DNA of 64,000 nucleotides from an uncultured Candidatus Saccharibacteria bacterium (GCA_938018005.1 CALIJG010000029.1:52740-116739), one strand, 5' to 3'. Positions 7,763 through 17,790 are shown, numbered from the stretch's first letter. Notes: generated by a model not told the origin, from the sequence alone. A program made the numbers and translations.

Positions 7763-9337
7763 ATGGTGACCAAACAAGACGTCCTGACAAAAGCCCGCGG
7801 CCTCTATAGCGAAGATCAGCTGTATGAAATTGACCATGCGATCGACTTTGCCACCCAGGCACACCACGGACAAAAGCGCAAGAGCGGTGAGCCCTACATT
7901 ACCCATCCACTGAGCGTTGCAATTATCTTGATTGACTGGGGGATGGACAGCGACACCATCATTGCGGGTATTCTCCACGACACCGTCGAGGATACCGAGA
8001 CGTCACTAGATGACATTGAGTCGCTTTTCGGGCATGACGTATCCTTCCTCGTTGACGGCGTGACGAAGGTGAGTCAAGCTCGGGCTGGTATGCGCGACCT
8101 CGACCACTATCTCCCTCAGACAAAAGACAACCTTACCAAGCTGCTTATTGCTGTGGGACAGGACGTGCGTGTCATTATCATCAAGCTGGCCGACCGGCTG
8201 CACAATATGCAGACGCTGCAATTCAAGTCGCCCGAAAAGCAGCAAAAGATCGCCCGAGAAACACTCGAGGTCTTTGCTCCCATGGCTGACCAACTCGGTA
8301 TGGGGCGCGTGCGGATGGAGCTAGAAGAACTCGCCTTTAGCTACCTCGACCCCAAAGAATATAAGCGGCTTGAGAAGGTCATGAAGCAGCGCCTAGGCAA
8401 AAGCACCCGCAAGCTTGGCGTCGTCCGCCTCGAGGTCGAGCGGGCACTCAAGGATGAGAAGCTTGAGTTTGAGATTAATGGGCGGGTCAAGAGCCTCTAT
8501 AGCCTACACCGCAAACTCCAAAAGCGCGGCAGTCTTGACAATATTTATGACCTGATGGCACTACGCATCATTGTCCGCACCAAGGAAGAGTGCTACCTTG
8601 TGCTGGGTATTCTCCACTCGCTGTATCAACCGATGATTGCTCGTATCAAAGACTATATTTCCATCCCCAAGCCAAACGGCTACCAGAGCCTCCACACCAC
8701 GGTCATTACACCCAACAAGCAGATCGTCGAGTTCCAGATCCGCACCCGTGACATGCATGAGTATGCCGAGCGCGGCCTTGCTGCCAGCTTCCACTACCAG
8801 CAGCAAAAAGACAGCAAGGAGTACCTCAAAGGCGACTCCAAATGCGGCGTGTCAAACCTGCCGGCTCAGCTGCAGTGGATTACGCAATTACAAGAGATCG
8901 CCGCTCGCCTGCGCGCTGGCGAGGATATCCCTCGCGAGCAGTTATCGATCGATCTCTTTGGCCACCGTATCTTCGTTTTTTCTCCCAAAGGCGATATCTA
9001 CAACCTCCCCGAGGGTGCTTTGCCGCTCGACTTTGCCTATGCCATCCACTCTGATATCGCCAAGCACGCCTATGGCTTCCGGATCAATGGCAAGATGGAG
9101 TCATTTGAGCGGCCGCTTGAGAATGGTGATGTCATCGAAGTCCTTACTCGCAAACTCTCATACCCCAAGCCAGGTTGGGCGCAGCTCGTCACCACTAGCC
9201 ACGCCCGCGACAAGCTCCGCCTTCAGCTCAACAAAATCCGCGTCCAAGCCGTTAATGGCGCGATTAGCCTGACGGATAAAATTATGCCAATTAGTAAGCC
9301 TGACGCTGCTTCGAAGAAGTCAAAGAAAAATAACTGA
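7763..9337 (+). CDS. RelA/SpoT-type (p)ppGpp synthetase/hydrolase, lacking the C-terminal regulatory part
   Basis: 524 residues from MVTKQDVLTKARGLYSE. The HD hydrolase domain is residues 25-180, with HHGQKRKSGEPYITHP and GILHDTVEDT metal and substrate motifs. The RelA_SpoT synthetase domain runs to about 380, with KDYISIPKPNGYQSLHT and EFQIRT. A TGS domain occupies about 405-475 (DLFGHRIFVFSPKGD). It ends soon after, so the helical, zinc-finger and ACT domains of long Rel proteins are missing. Both catalytic halves look intact. The ATG at 7763 is 6 nt from a -10 (leaderless). It is divergent from the pilin. Confidence 0.93.
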   Translation: MVTKQDVLTKARGLYSEDQLYEIDHAIDFATQAHHGQKRKSGEPYITHPLSVAIILIDWGMDSDTIIAGILHDTVEDTETSLDDIESLFGHDVSFLVDGVTKVSQARAGMRDLDHYLPQTKDNLTKLLIAVGQDVRVIIIKLADRLHNMQTLQFKSPEKQQKIARETLEVFAPMADQLGMGRVRMELEELAFSYLDPKEYKRLEKVMKQRLGKSTRKLGVVRLEVERALKDEKLEFEINGRVKSLYSLHRKLQKRGSLDNIYDLMALRIIVRTKEECYLVLGILHSLYQPMIARIKDYISIPKPNGYQSLHTTVITPNKQIVEFQIRTRDMHEYAERGLAASFHYQQQKDSKEYLKGDSKCGVSNLPAQLQWITQLQEIAARLRAGEDIPREQLSIDLFGHRIFVFSPKGDIYNLPEGALPLDFAYAIHSDIAKHAYGFRINGKMESFERPLENGDVIEVLTRKLSYPKPGWAQLVTTSHARDKLRLQLNKIRVQAVNGAISLTDKIMPISKPDAASKKSKKNN

Positions 9338-9550
9338 GGTAACGTTAGATAGTTGCCGCACATCTTGACTTAAGTCTCTAAAATTATCGATCTGTCGCAA
9401 CTTTGCTCCCTCTATCACCATTATTATCCAACAGATGTGGGTAGCCTATTGTGATAACCAGCCTGCGAGCCTCTGACTTTCTTGATAAAGCAATATTGTG
9501 CAAGTACTAACTGCTTATAGTAACCTAGAGAATTTTAGAAGTTGGAGTAA

Positions 9551-9585
9551 AAATACAAAATACCCCACTGGGGTATTTTGTATTT
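9551..9585. terminator. Bidirectional terminator between relA/spoT and ppa
   Basis: Perfect 16-bp inverted repeat (9551-9566 with 9570-9585), 3-base loop, A-rich on the left and T-rich on the right, between two converging genes. The 213 bases before it hold nothing recognisable. Confidence 0.9.
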
Positions 9586-9600
9586 ACTTAAGCATGCTAT

Positions 9601-10131
9601 CTAGCGTTCATTCCAACGCGCAATGGATTCATGGATAATCTGCTTGGCACGCGCGGCGTCACCAAAGCCCTTCACGACAGTAGTGCCAGGCTTTTTGAGG
9701 TCTTTGTAGTGGTTAAAGTGGTGCTCGATTTGCTTAAGCGTTGCAGCAGGGAGATCTTCGAGCGAGTTGATTGCATCACCTGTATTACGGTCATCTGCTG
9801 GTACAACGATCACCTTATCGTCCACTTCGTCATCGTCAACAAACTCCAGCACGCCAATTACTTTACCCTCCAAAACGACACCAGTCGTCAGTGGTTGATC
9901 GGTGATGATGAGCGCATCGAGCTCATCGCCATCTTCATCTAGGGTTTGTGGAATAAAACCATAGTTGGTTGGCTTGGCAAAGATTGCTGGCTCGACCCGG
10001 TCGAGCTTCATCACTGCTAGGTCGCGATCCCACTCAATTTTGTGGTAGCTCCCTTGCGGAATCTCCACCACCACATTGACAATGCCAGCGTCAACGTCAC
10101 CAGGCGTTAGTACTTTATTAAAATCTGCCAT
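9601..10131 (-). CDS. ppa: Inorganic pyrophosphatase (family I)
   Basis: 176 residues, the normal size for a bacterial family I soluble pyrophosphatase, which hydrolyses PPi and drives polymerisation and aminoacylation reactions. The signature D-G-D-E-L-D is present in DEDGDELDALI, with the upstream NYGFIPQT and KPTNYG segments and the C-terminal KxWE-like region replaced by DLKKPGTTVVKGFGDA. The start has AAGGAG 9 nt upstream. It is a single gene transcribed toward the shared terminator. Confidence 0.97.
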   Translation of the reverse strand: MADFNKVLTPGDVDAGIVNVVVEIPQGSYHKIEWDRDLAVMKLDRVEPAIFAKPTNYGFIPQTLDEDGDELDALIITDQPLTTGVVLEGKVIGVLEFVDDDEVDDKVIVVPADDRNTGDAINSLEDLPAATLKQIEHHFNHYKDLKKPGTTVVKGFGDAARAKQIIHESIARWNER

Positions 10132-10278
10132 TTGTATTAGCTCCTTTCTGTTGCTATCTGTTTTATTTTAGCAAAATCTACTCGGTAATGGCAAAAGAAG
10201 ATGCGCTGGCAATGCAACCTTGCCCTGTAGGCACATTATTCTTATAACCAACCCATTTGATGGTATAATACTGCTAGC

Positions 10279-10974
10279 ATGTTAATCATTGGTCATCGCG
10301 GTGCGGCCGGGCTCGCACCAGAGAACACTATCGACGCTATGGCAGCGGGTGTCGCGGCGGGCGCTGATATGCTTGAGCTAGATGTGCGATTGACGCGCGA
10401 CGGTGTTCCTGTGGTTGCACATGATAATCGCCTTTTGCGCACCCACCACCGAAATGAATCAATCAGCCACCTGACGTATACCGAGTTGCAGGCCCTCACC
10501 AGTGAGCAGCCTATCCCATCACTCGCAGCAGTGTTAGACCGTTTTTTGGGCGTTGTGCTACTCAATATTGAGCTCAAAGGGCATGGTAGCGCCGAGCCGA
10601 CGCATCAACTCCTCACCCGCTCTATCACATCGCCAGATGATTGGGATAATGTACTGCTCTCGTCATTCTCCGTACGCGAGCTTCGGCAATTTCGGCAGCT
10701 TGCGCCTCAGGCCAATCTTGCTCTACTTCACCGCAATAATCCCTTTGCATTCTTGGCCTATCAGCGAAAGCTCGACTTCACCGCGGTGGGGTTTCATCGC
10801 TTGTATGCACATCCACTAGCGATAGAGATTGCACGTCGGTCGAATCTCTTTACCTACGTCTATACGGTCAATCGCCCAGGCGCCCTGCAGCAGCTTGCCG
10901 AGCGCGGCATCGACGGCGTCGTGACCAACTACCCAGATAAGTTTCTTGCTGAGCTACAGCGCTTTAGAGATTAG
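10279..10974 (+). CDS. Glycerophosphodiester phosphodiesterase family protein
   Basis: 231 residues. GDPD enzymes hydrolyse deacylated phospholipids to glycerol-3-phosphate and an alcohol. The N-terminal block IGHRGAAGLAPENT has the catalytic His and Glu, followed by LELDVRLTRDGVPVVAHD with the metal Asp/Glu and second His. The TIM-barrel C-terminus VYTVNRPGALQQL and GIDGVVTNYPD fits. No signal peptide is seen, so it acts in the cytoplasm. An extended -10 (TGG-TATAAT, 10264-10269) stands 9 nt before the ATG, giving a near-leaderless mRNA. Confidence 0.93.
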   Translation: MLIIGHRGAAGLAPENTIDAMAAGVAAGADMLELDVRLTRDGVPVVAHDNRLLRTHHRNESISHLTYTELQALTSEQPIPSLAAVLDRFLGVVLLNIELKGHGSAEPTHQLLTRSITSPDDWDNVLLSSFSVRELRQFRQLAPQANLALLHRNNPFAFLAYQRKLDFTAVGFHRLYAHPLAIEIARRSNLFTYVYTVNRPGALQQLAERGIDGVVTNYPDKFLAELQRFRD

Positions 10975-11180
10975 GAATATTGTCTGATGTGATGCTAGAC
11001 CTCTCCGTTCCTTTCTGTGGACGAATATTACCACTATCCAATTCTCAGAAGTCAAAATATTAACGAGACAAGGAGTATTGTTTTTATGCCCACATCTCAA
11101 AACTATAGCCATTCTTAGACTGCTCCTCGCTACTCTATACGATCAATCTCTCTAGGTATATCAACTTCGTCTTCACACGA

Positions 11181-11213
11181 GTAAAAAATCAGCCATTACG
11201 ACTGATTTTTTAC
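11181..11213. terminator. Bidirectional terminator between the GDPD gene and trxB
   Basis: Perfect 12-bp inverted repeat (11181-11192 with 11202-11213) ending in A/T runs. It lies in the 332-base gap 10975-11306, which otherwise shows nothing I recognise. Confidence 0.85.
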
Positions 11214-11306
11214 TTTATCAGATAGAAAGGAGCTACTACTAAGGGACTGACATTTTGCAATCCAGGCTTTTAGCTACCTCACACTACCACTATCTATTTT
11301 GCTACT

Positions 11307-12272
11307 CTACACTTTGTGCTGCTGGATATACTCACGGATGCTCAAAGCGGCTGTCGCGCCTTCGCCCACCGCTGTCGCAATCTGCATCGTTGCGCCACTA
11401 CGCACATCGCCACTGGCAAAGACGCCAGGCATCGTCGTCTCGAGGTGCTCATTGGTAATAATCAGCCCCCGCTCATCGAGCTGGACGGGCGTACCCTGCA
11501 AAAAGCCCGTGTTTGGCTTGAGACCGACAAAGACAAACACCCCATCACAGGCAAAGGTAGTTGGCTGGCCATTACTGATGGCTGCAACACCAGTTACCTT
11601 GCCATCCTCTGCTATAATTTCGGTTGATTCGGTGTGGAGATGGACGCTGATTTGCCCGCGCTCAATAAAGGGCTGCAGGTCGGTCTGCAGGATCTCACTC
11701 GCTTTGATTGTGCTTCGCACTAGGAGGTCAATATGCTCCGCAAAGCGAGTCAAGAACATCGCCTCTTGCAAGCCAGAGTTGCCGCCACCGATCACCACCA
11801 ACCGCTTGCCTTTATAAAACGCACCGTCGCAGGTGGCACAGTAGTGTACGCCACGACCATACAATGCGTCTTCGCCAGGGATACCAAGCTTGTTATATGC
11901 ACTGCCAGTAGCAATCAACACCGCACGGGCGCGCACATCCTGCCCGTCGACTGTCACAATCGTATCATTGCCATCTTTGCGGAGGCTCGATACCTCACCC
12001 AGCTCAATCTGCGCCCCAAAGCGCTCTGCCTGGCGCTGCAGCTGCTCGGCGAGGTCGAGGCCTGCTACGCCATCAGCAAAACCTGGGTAGTTATCGATCT
12101 TATCGGTAATCGCTGCCAGGCCACCAATCACTGCTTTTTCATACAATACCGTCTGCAGGTTCTCACGCGTCGTATATACCGCGGCAGCCAGAGCGCTTGG
12201 CCCCGCGCCAATCATGACAACGTCGTAGACTGGTGTCTGGGTTGGTTTATTGTTATTGGTAGTGTTGTCCAT
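11307..12272 (-). CDS. trxB: Thioredoxin reductase (NADPH)
   Basis: 321 residues. It is a low-molecular-weight flavoprotein that reduces thioredoxin. FAD site GAGPSALAAAVYT at residues 22-34, redox pair C-A-T-C in HYCATCDGAFY (around 145), NADPH fold GGGNSGLQEA, and the closing FAD motif ASGDVRSGATMQ. The start has GGAGGGGG 7 nt upstream and lies inside the last codons of the FKBP gene, so the two are co-transcribed and probably coupled. No thioredoxin is in the window. Confidence 0.96.
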   Translation of the reverse strand: MDNTTNNNKPTQTPVYDVVMIGAGPSALAAAVYTTRENLQTVLYEKAVIGGLAAITDKIDNYPGFADGVAGLDLAEQLQRQAERFGAQIELGEVSSLRKDGNDTIVTVDGQDVRARAVLIATGSAYNKLGIPGEDALYGRGVHYCATCDGAFYKGKRLVVIGGGNSGLQEAMFLTRFAEHIDLLVRSTIKASEILQTDLQPFIERGQISVHLHTESTEIIAEDGKVTGVAAISNGQPTTFACDGVFVFVGLKPNTGFLQGTPVQLDERGLIITNEHLETTMPGVFASGDVRSGATMQIATAVGEGATAALSIREYIQQHKV

Positions 12273-12942
12273 AGTTGCCCCCTCCTTGGCCTTCTTGGTA
12301 TGCCTTCAATAGTTCTGAAGTATCGATCGTAGCTGGCTTTGACACTGCCATCACGATGAACTTGAGTGGTGTATTGGCAGGAATGTCATTGCCTTGGCCT
12401 TTCTCACCGTATGCTTTGTCGGAAGGGATGGTTAGCTCACGCACTCCACCAAGGCGCATCCCCTTGATGCCTTCCTTCCAGCCAGTGATGACACTCGCGC
12501 TCTTGAGCCCACCCTCAACGGCAAATGGTGCATCAAGCTTGCCGTCTTTGATAGATTGGTCAAATACCTTGCCTTTTGGGTTCCAGCCAATGTAGTAGGC
12601 CGCAAATGCCGTATTATCCTTGATTTCCTCACCATCGCCAACCACCAGGTCTTCGCTGGAGAGCTCCTTTACACTATCCCGGTCAAACTCGCCAACCCGA
12701 TTCGCATATTGGCTAAAGGTTGGGTAATATTTGTTTGACAACTCTTGCGCTTGAGCAGCTGTCTTAGCTTGGTAGTCCTTCATGAGTTTCTGGTATTTTT
12801 CTTGCGCCTTTTGCGCTTTGGCTTGGTCATTTTTGTAATTCTCTGAGGCAAGAATCATTGCCGCAAATGACCCCAGCGTCCCGACAACCGTCGCGACCAA
12901 AATAACAATAATAATCCAGCGTTGTGTCTTGGTTGTTGCCAT
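12253..12942 (-). CDS. Membrane-anchored FKBP-type peptidyl-prolyl cis-trans isomerase
   Basis: 229 residues from MATTKTQRW. Residues 8-32 are an N-terminal membrane anchor, 35-60 a charged helix, and the last 110 residues an FKBP domain with GWKEGIKGMRLGG, IPSDKAYGEKG and IPANTPLKFIVMAV, the core active-site segments. The catalytic domain probably faces outside and helps fold exported proteins. The start at 12942 has AAGAGGAG close upstream, and a TATACT lies about 25 nt before that. A longer start at 12990 overlaps the promoter and is rejected. The 3' end overlaps trxB by 20 nt. Confidence 0.9.
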   Translation of the reverse strand: MATTKTQRWIIIVILVATVVGTLGSFAAMILASENYKNDQAKAQKAQEKYQKLMKDYQAKTAAQAQELSNKYYPTFSQYANRVGEFDRDSVKELSSEDLVVGDGEEIKDNTAFAAYYIGWNPKGKVFDQSIKDGKLDAPFAVEGGLKSASVITGWKEGIKGMRLGGVRELTIPSDKAYGEKGQGNDIPANTPLKFIVMAVSKPATIDTSELLKAYQEGQGGGNYGQHYQ

Positions 12943-13171
12943 AACTCCTCTTGTTTCATCGACTAATCTATCTTGCCCAGTATAGCACACTTGCCAGTAT
13001 GACTGCTAGATAACAGAGGTCACGACGATAAATGCTGTCTAGTCTTTGCTGTATAATCCTTGTTAATCCTATTACTCACTATCACCTTGCGTTGCGCAGA
13101 AACACCACGCGAACAACCATCAGCCAATACACCTCTTGCAATGGCGATTTTTCTCAGTATACTAAAAAGCG

Positions 13172-14590
13172 ATGAACCGTCTTCATACACTATTTTCGCC
13201 CCTACTTGCCCGCCTAGCTATTGGCGGTACGACCGCGCTGCAATCAGCGCCAGTTGAGAAACTTGATGGTGCTCTCACACCCAATATGCGCGCCCTGCGC
13301 CTCGCGATGAGCATCGCCGATCAGCTCATTTCAATGGGCACACCAGCCCAAAACGTCGTCCATATGGCGCTCAGTATTACGGACACCTACTGTACTCGCA
13401 AAGTGCACATCGACGTTATTTCGTCACAGCTTATTTTATCGCAAGATCGAGGCAACGATTACGAACCACTGACGCTCCTACGCACCATCCCACCGCGCGA
13501 GATCAACTACCAACATATGCAATGTCTCCAGACCCTGGCTGCGACTATTGCCGATGGAGCGCTCACCCTCGATGCTGCCGAGCGCGAGCTCGATGCCATC
13601 CTTGCCAAGCCACGACGCTACCCACCTTGGGTAATTTATCTGGCAGGTGGTGGACTCAGTGCTGGCTCGGCCCTGCTCTATACGGCGTCATTGCCAGTGA
13701 TTTTTGCTACCTTTGTGATGGGTGTGGCAATTATGTGGCTGCTAGGCCGCTTAAATCGCATTGCTCTTCCTGTGTTCTTTACTCAAATCATCGCGGCGAG
13801 CGTTATTACATTGGTTGCAACCATCATCACGTGGCTTGCCACCAACCACTATCTCGATGTCCTTGGCATCATTAACCCAACCATCATCACCGTGAGCGGC
13901 ATCGTGCTCTTGGTGGCGGGGATGATGATCGTTGGTGCTTTCCAGGATGCGATCGACGAATATTACGTGACGGCGACAGGTCGACTACTCAAAGTGGCAA
14001 TGATGACAATGGGCGTAGTGATTGGTGTGATGATTGGCCTGTATACAGCGCGGCGCTTTGGGATCGAATTTGTCGCCACGCCCGATCAGTTGCAGCTGAC
14101 CGGCACGATGTATCAGTATATCGGGGCAGCTGCTATTGCGGCCACTTTTGCTCTCGGCAACCACACTCAGCCAGTCGGTATCATTCTGGCCGGTGCAACT
14201 GGTATGCTTGGCTACGATATATACCTTGCCATTACCGGCTGGAGTATGTCTGCTATTGCAGCCAGTGCGGCAGCGGGCTTGGTAATTGGCTTTATTGCGA
14301 CAACCGCTTCCCGCTTGTGGCATATGCCCAGCCTTGCCATTGTCAATGCCGGAATCGTTCCACTTGTACCAGGCGTCACGCTCTACAATGGACTCATGGG
14401 CGTCGTGACGACTGGCTCGAGCGAGGCTGGTCTGCTAGTGCGCGCTGTCCTCATTGCTATTGCCATTGCGGCTGGTGCGTCATTTGGCGTGCTGATTGGC
14501 CGGCCCACGCGGCGGAGCTTCCTCCGCCTGCGCAATCGCCTACCGCAGCGCCGCTTACATCAACCTCATTCACCAAAGTCCACACCCTGA
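13172..14590 (+). CDS. ThrE-family threonine/serine exporter-like membrane protein
   Basis: 472 residues. The N-terminal 150 residues are soluble and match the ThrE-type domain (SIADQLISMGTPAQNVVHMAL; SITDTYCTRKVHIDVIS). From about 160 to 460 there are roughly ten membrane segments in two five-helix blocks, as in proteins where the two ThrE halves are fused. The family exports threonine or serine in Corynebacterium; the substrate here is unknown. TATACT is 8 nt before the ATG, nearly leaderless. It converges on pheT, and the two coding regions overlap by 25 nt at their ends. Confidence 0.85.
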   Translation: MNRLHTLFSPLLARLAIGGTTALQSAPVEKLDGALTPNMRALRLAMSIADQLISMGTPAQNVVHMALSITDTYCTRKVHIDVISSQLILSQDRGNDYEPLTLLRTIPPREINYQHMQCLQTLAATIADGALTLDAAERELDAILAKPRRYPPWVIYLAGGGLSAGSALLYTASLPVIFATFVMGVAIMWLLGRLNRIALPVFFTQIIAASVITLVATIITWLATNHYLDVLGIINPTIITVSGIVLLVAGMMIVGAFQDAIDEYYVTATGRLLKVAMMTMGVVIGVMIGLYTARRFGIEFVATPDQLQLTGTMYQYIGAAAIAATFALGNHTQPVGIILAGATGMLGYDIYLAITGWSMSAIAASAAAGLVIGFIATTASRLWHMPSLAIVNAGIVPLVPGVTLYNGLMGVVTTGSSEAGLLVRAVLIAIAIAAGASFGVLIGRPTRRSFLRLRNRLPQRRLHQPHSPKSTP

Positions 14591-17139
14591 AACAGCACAT
14601 GCTGCTCGGGTGCAAACACCGTCCGGATGATCGAACGGACACCCTCAGCACTCAGCGTTGCTTGGCTACTCGATAGCGTTAGACGAAATGTGGTGGTTTG
14701 ATGTGATGCGTCAGGGGTTGCTTTGTAAATACTCAGCGGCGTAAGGTCGCGGATCGTTACATCTGGGTATGTTTCGCTAGCTCGAGTTATAGCGCTCGAG
14801 ACTGCTTGCATGAGTTCATCATAGGTAACATCTGTACTTGTTTGGATCGAGATATCGCGGGCGGTGGTAGGGTAGCGACTCATTGGCTGGTAGTACACCA
14901 CCGTATCGCGCCATACCTGCTCCATCACATCAAGGCGGAGTGATGCCGCTGCAGTATAATCAGGTAGCTTGAAATGCTTCACTACTGCTGGGCGCAGCTC
15001 ACCAACCACCCCGATGAGCTGCCGCTTGGGCTGGCCAGCCGCCTCGCTACACTCCGCCCAAACGTGGGCCGCGCGATTGATGTCAAAAGGTTCATACATT
15101 GGATCATCTTGAGCTGCCGTGACTGGCGTATACACGAGAATCAGGCCGCTATCACGCGCCAGCTGGTCGAGCGTGGCCCGCACCCGGTAAAAGGCGGCGC
15201 CAGCCCGAGGTTTTTTGCTACTATACACAAGATCAACCAGCGATTGCTCAGCCGGCAGGCCGTCCTTGCCCATCCGTGCTTTGGTGTGGCCTTTGCCGAT
15301 TTCAAACAGCATAAATTCGCTGTGCCCTGCCCTGATATTAGCGTGGACTTTATCCAGCAAACTCGGCAGCACACTCAGGCGGTAGTACTGGAGGTCGGGG
15401 CTGAGGGCGTTCGACAGCCGAAAGGCCTGGGCTAGGTCTTGGCCTGCACCCTTGAGCACACGCTCGTGCACAAAGCTATAGCTCAGCACTTCGTTGGCAC
15501 CTGCCTTGGCCAGTGCCTCGCGCACAACGCGCTTGAGCTCACGGCGGGGGTTCTTGCGCGCTGGCTGAATACGGCGCATAGGCAGCTGGCGTGGCACAGT
15601 ATCAAAGCCGTGCAGCCGGCCAACTTCTTCAACAATATCCTCTTTCGTTTCTAGGTCTGTCCGCCAGAAAGGCACCTGCAGGCAGATATAGCCAAGCTCT
15701 TTCTCTGGGCCATGGCTGTGGATTTCAACGTTATTGAGCAAAGTGCAGATGTCGTTTTCGGCAAGGTGAGAACCAAGCCGCTGATTAATAAATCGACTCG
15801 TTATGTCTATGGTTGCAGGCTCGTACTTCCCTGCAAAATATTCATCAAGAATCCCGCCATGTTCACTCGTAAATGGCTTGATATCGACTACTTGGCTCGC
15901 CTGCTCACCACCCACCATACCAACGAGCCGGTTCAGCACAGCTGGGTTTTGCAGGGGCGACTGGCCTTTATTAAAGCGGGCCAGCGCATCGGTAAACACG
16001 CCGTGGCGCATAGCCATTTTGCGCACTGCGTACATATCAAAGGTGGCACACTCCAGTACAATCGTCGTGGTTGTAGCCGATACCTCAGTGCGGCTGCCAC
16101 CCATAATACCACCCAGAGCCACCGGGCCTTGCCCGTCGGCAATCACAATATCATCTGGTGTCAGCTCAATCGTCTTGCCGCTCAGTAGCGCCAGCGTTTC
16201 GCCCTGCCGCGCCATACGCACGCCAAGCTGCCCGCCGCGAAGCGTATCGTAATCATACGCATGGGTTGGCTGGGCCGTCATGAGCATCACGTAATTCGTT
16301 GCATCCACAATGTTATTAATCGGCTTTGCCCCCATCGCCACCAGTTGGCACTGCAGCCAAAACGGGCTCGGCGTGACCTGCACGCCGCGGATCGCCACCG
16401 CCATAAAGCGTGGCACAAGCTGCGGGATATCGTTCGAAACCGCGAGTGGCACACTATCGCCATCGCCAAATACCTGCTCCAGGTTATACCAGGTAGGGCT
16501 CGTAAATGGTTGATGGAGAATGCCAGCAATCTCGCGCGCCACGCCCAGCTGGCCAAAGCAATCTGGCCGGTGGGTAAACATTTTGTTCTCGATATCAAGC
16601 ACATAGTCATCCAGGCCAAACAGCGCGGCAAAGTCAGCCCCTGGTTGCAGGGTCTTACCCGCTGGCAGGTCGCGCGGCGTCAGCGCTACAATCCCCTCGT
16701 GGTCCGTACCAATTGCCAGCTCATCAGCCGCAGCTAGCATACCCTGGCTGAGCACCCCACGGAGCTTGCGCGCATCGAGCGTAAAGGGTTCGCCCTCGAG
16801 GATGCTAGCTGGTACCGTGCTTGCAGGCGGTAGCCACACGGCCCACATATCAGCCTGCACATTGGGCGCACCGCACACCACCTGCACCAGGCCGTTTTCA
16901 TCGCGCGGCACATCCGGCACGGCCATACCGTCATCAATTTTGGTCACGCTCAGGCGGTCGGCATTGGGGTGCTTGGCACACTCCACCACCCGCACCACGC
17001 GCGCACCGCGGTAACGCTCAGCCAGGTTCTCTACCCGGTCTACCTTACCAAGCTGCCGATTGATGAGCTGTGCCAACTCATCCACCGGCGGCAATTCAAA
17101 GTTAATAAGTTGTTTTATAACATTAAGGCTGACTTTCAT
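14566..17139 (-). CDS. pheT: Phenylalanyl-tRNA synthetase beta subunit
   Basis: 857 residues, slightly longer than the family average. Domains in order: N-terminal B1 and the tRNA-binding EMAP/OB domain (about 40-160), B3/B4 with the editing region, B5 (about 430-505), the catalytic-like core, and the C-terminal FDX-ACB tRNA anticodon-binding domain (about 760-857, SRYPTTARDISI). It works as an (alpha-beta)2 complex with PheS, whose gene is 7.7 kb away on the other strand (24830-25873), not adjacent as usual. An extended -10 TGG-TATACT stands 10 nt before the ATG. Confidence 0.95.
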   Translation of the reverse strand: MKVSLNVIKQLINFELPPVDELAQLINRQLGKVDRVENLAERYRGARVVRVVECAKHPNADRLSVTKIDDGMAVPDVPRDENGLVQVVCGAPNVQADMWAVWLPPASTVPASILEGEPFTLDARKLRGVLSQGMLAAADELAIGTDHEGIVALTPRDLPAGKTLQPGADFAALFGLDDYVLDIENKMFTHRPDCFGQLGVAREIAGILHQPFTSPTWYNLEQVFGDGDSVPLAVSNDIPQLVPRFMAVAIRGVQVTPSPFWLQCQLVAMGAKPINNIVDATNYVMLMTAQPTHAYDYDTLRGGQLGVRMARQGETLALLSGKTIELTPDDIVIADGQGPVALGGIMGGSRTEVSATTTTIVLECATFDMYAVRKMAMRHGVFTDALARFNKGQSPLQNPAVLNRLVGMVGGEQASQVVDIKPFTSEHGGILDEYFAGKYEPATIDITSRFINQRLGSHLAENDICTLLNNVEIHSHGPEKELGYICLQVPFWRTDLETKEDIVEEVGRLHGFDTVPRQLPMRRIQPARKNPRRELKRVVREALAKAGANEVLSYSFVHERVLKGAGQDLAQAFRLSNALSPDLQYYRLSVLPSLLDKVHANIRAGHSEFMLFEIGKGHTKARMGKDGLPAEQSLVDLVYSSKKPRAGAAFYRVRATLDQLARDSGLILVYTPVTAAQDDPMYEPFDINRAAHVWAECSEAAGQPKRQLIGVVGELRPAVVKHFKLPDYTAAASLRLDVMEQVWRDTVVYYQPMSRYPTTARDISIQTSTDVTYDELMQAVSSAITRASETYPDVTIRDLTPLSIYKATPDASHQTTTFRLTLSSSQATLSAEGVRSIIRTVFAPEQHVLFQGVDFGE

Positions 17140-17254
17140 ACTGGGTTATAGTATACCATCTCAGGGTAAAGCTGTGCTACAAACCGTATTCTCTTTCGTC
17201 GTATACCAACACTACTCCATATAAAAGATATGAAACTATCTACCGTCTTATCTC

Positions 17255-17755
17255 TCAAATATCCAGATGCTCTACTGGCTGCTCCAGGCTCTGTTGCAAA
17301 TTTTGCACAGCGCGCTCTGGGATATACGCCGCGAGCTCATCAATCGTATCGACAACCTCCATTCGCCCCCATTGTTTGACCGTCGCTGGATTGTCGTTGG
17401 TTTGCGTGCTACGCTGCGTGCCTGTAGGCCAATAGTTCCAGTCGGCGTCATTGCGCTCATAGTACACATAACGGCCCTTTTGCGTAAGATACACTCGTTG
17501 TTCGCGAAGAGCTGCTTTGTCCTTTACTATTGTCCTGTATATCTTACGACCCATAAAAATCTTATGCTGATACACGCCATCCTTGCCAACGCGCAGCTGT
17601 ATTTCATGAAAGCCATCGTGTGTTGCTTGCTGCCGCTCAACTAACAAACGATAACCCGCCATCAGTGCTGCAGATAGACTCATACTAATACCAGGCAAAG
17701 TCCCTTCAATATAGCGTTCGTCGCTATGTGAAAAATAGATTGTTTTATTGGCCAT
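17255..17755 (-). CDS. EXLDI-type protein with ribbon-helix-helix-like N-terminus
   Basis: 166 residues from MANKTIYFS. The N-terminal 45 residues (KTIYFSHSDE, then a SLSAALMAGYRLLVE helix) look like a ribbon-helix-helix DNA-binding unit. The middle is beta-rich with many Tyr and Arg, and the last five residues are E-H-L-D-I, matching the EXLDI family signature, known mainly from Actinobacteria. The second of two tandem ATGs is chosen for its 6-nt spacing from AAGGAGG. A perfect palindrome overlaps its transcription start, suggesting autorepression. It is divergent from 17953. Confidence 0.75.
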   Translation of the reverse strand: MANKTIYFSHSDERYIEGTLPGISMSLSAALMAGYRLLVERQQATHDGFHEIQLRVGKDGVYQHKIFMGRKIYRTIVKDKAALREQRVYLTQKGRYVYYERNDADWNYWPTGTQRSTQTNDNPATVKQWGRMEVVDTIDELAAYIPERAVQNLQQSLEQPVEHLDI

Positions 17756-17767
17756 CATACTCCTCCT

Positions 17768-17789
17768 TATATGTATAGTTATACATATA
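17768..17789. promoter_or_regulatory. Palindromic operator at the EXLDI gene start point
   Basis: Perfect 10-bp inverted repeat around a central GT (17768-17777 and 17780-17789). It lies directly after the -10, over the expected transcription start, where a bound repressor would block initiation. Confidence 0.65.
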
Positions 17790-17790
17790 T

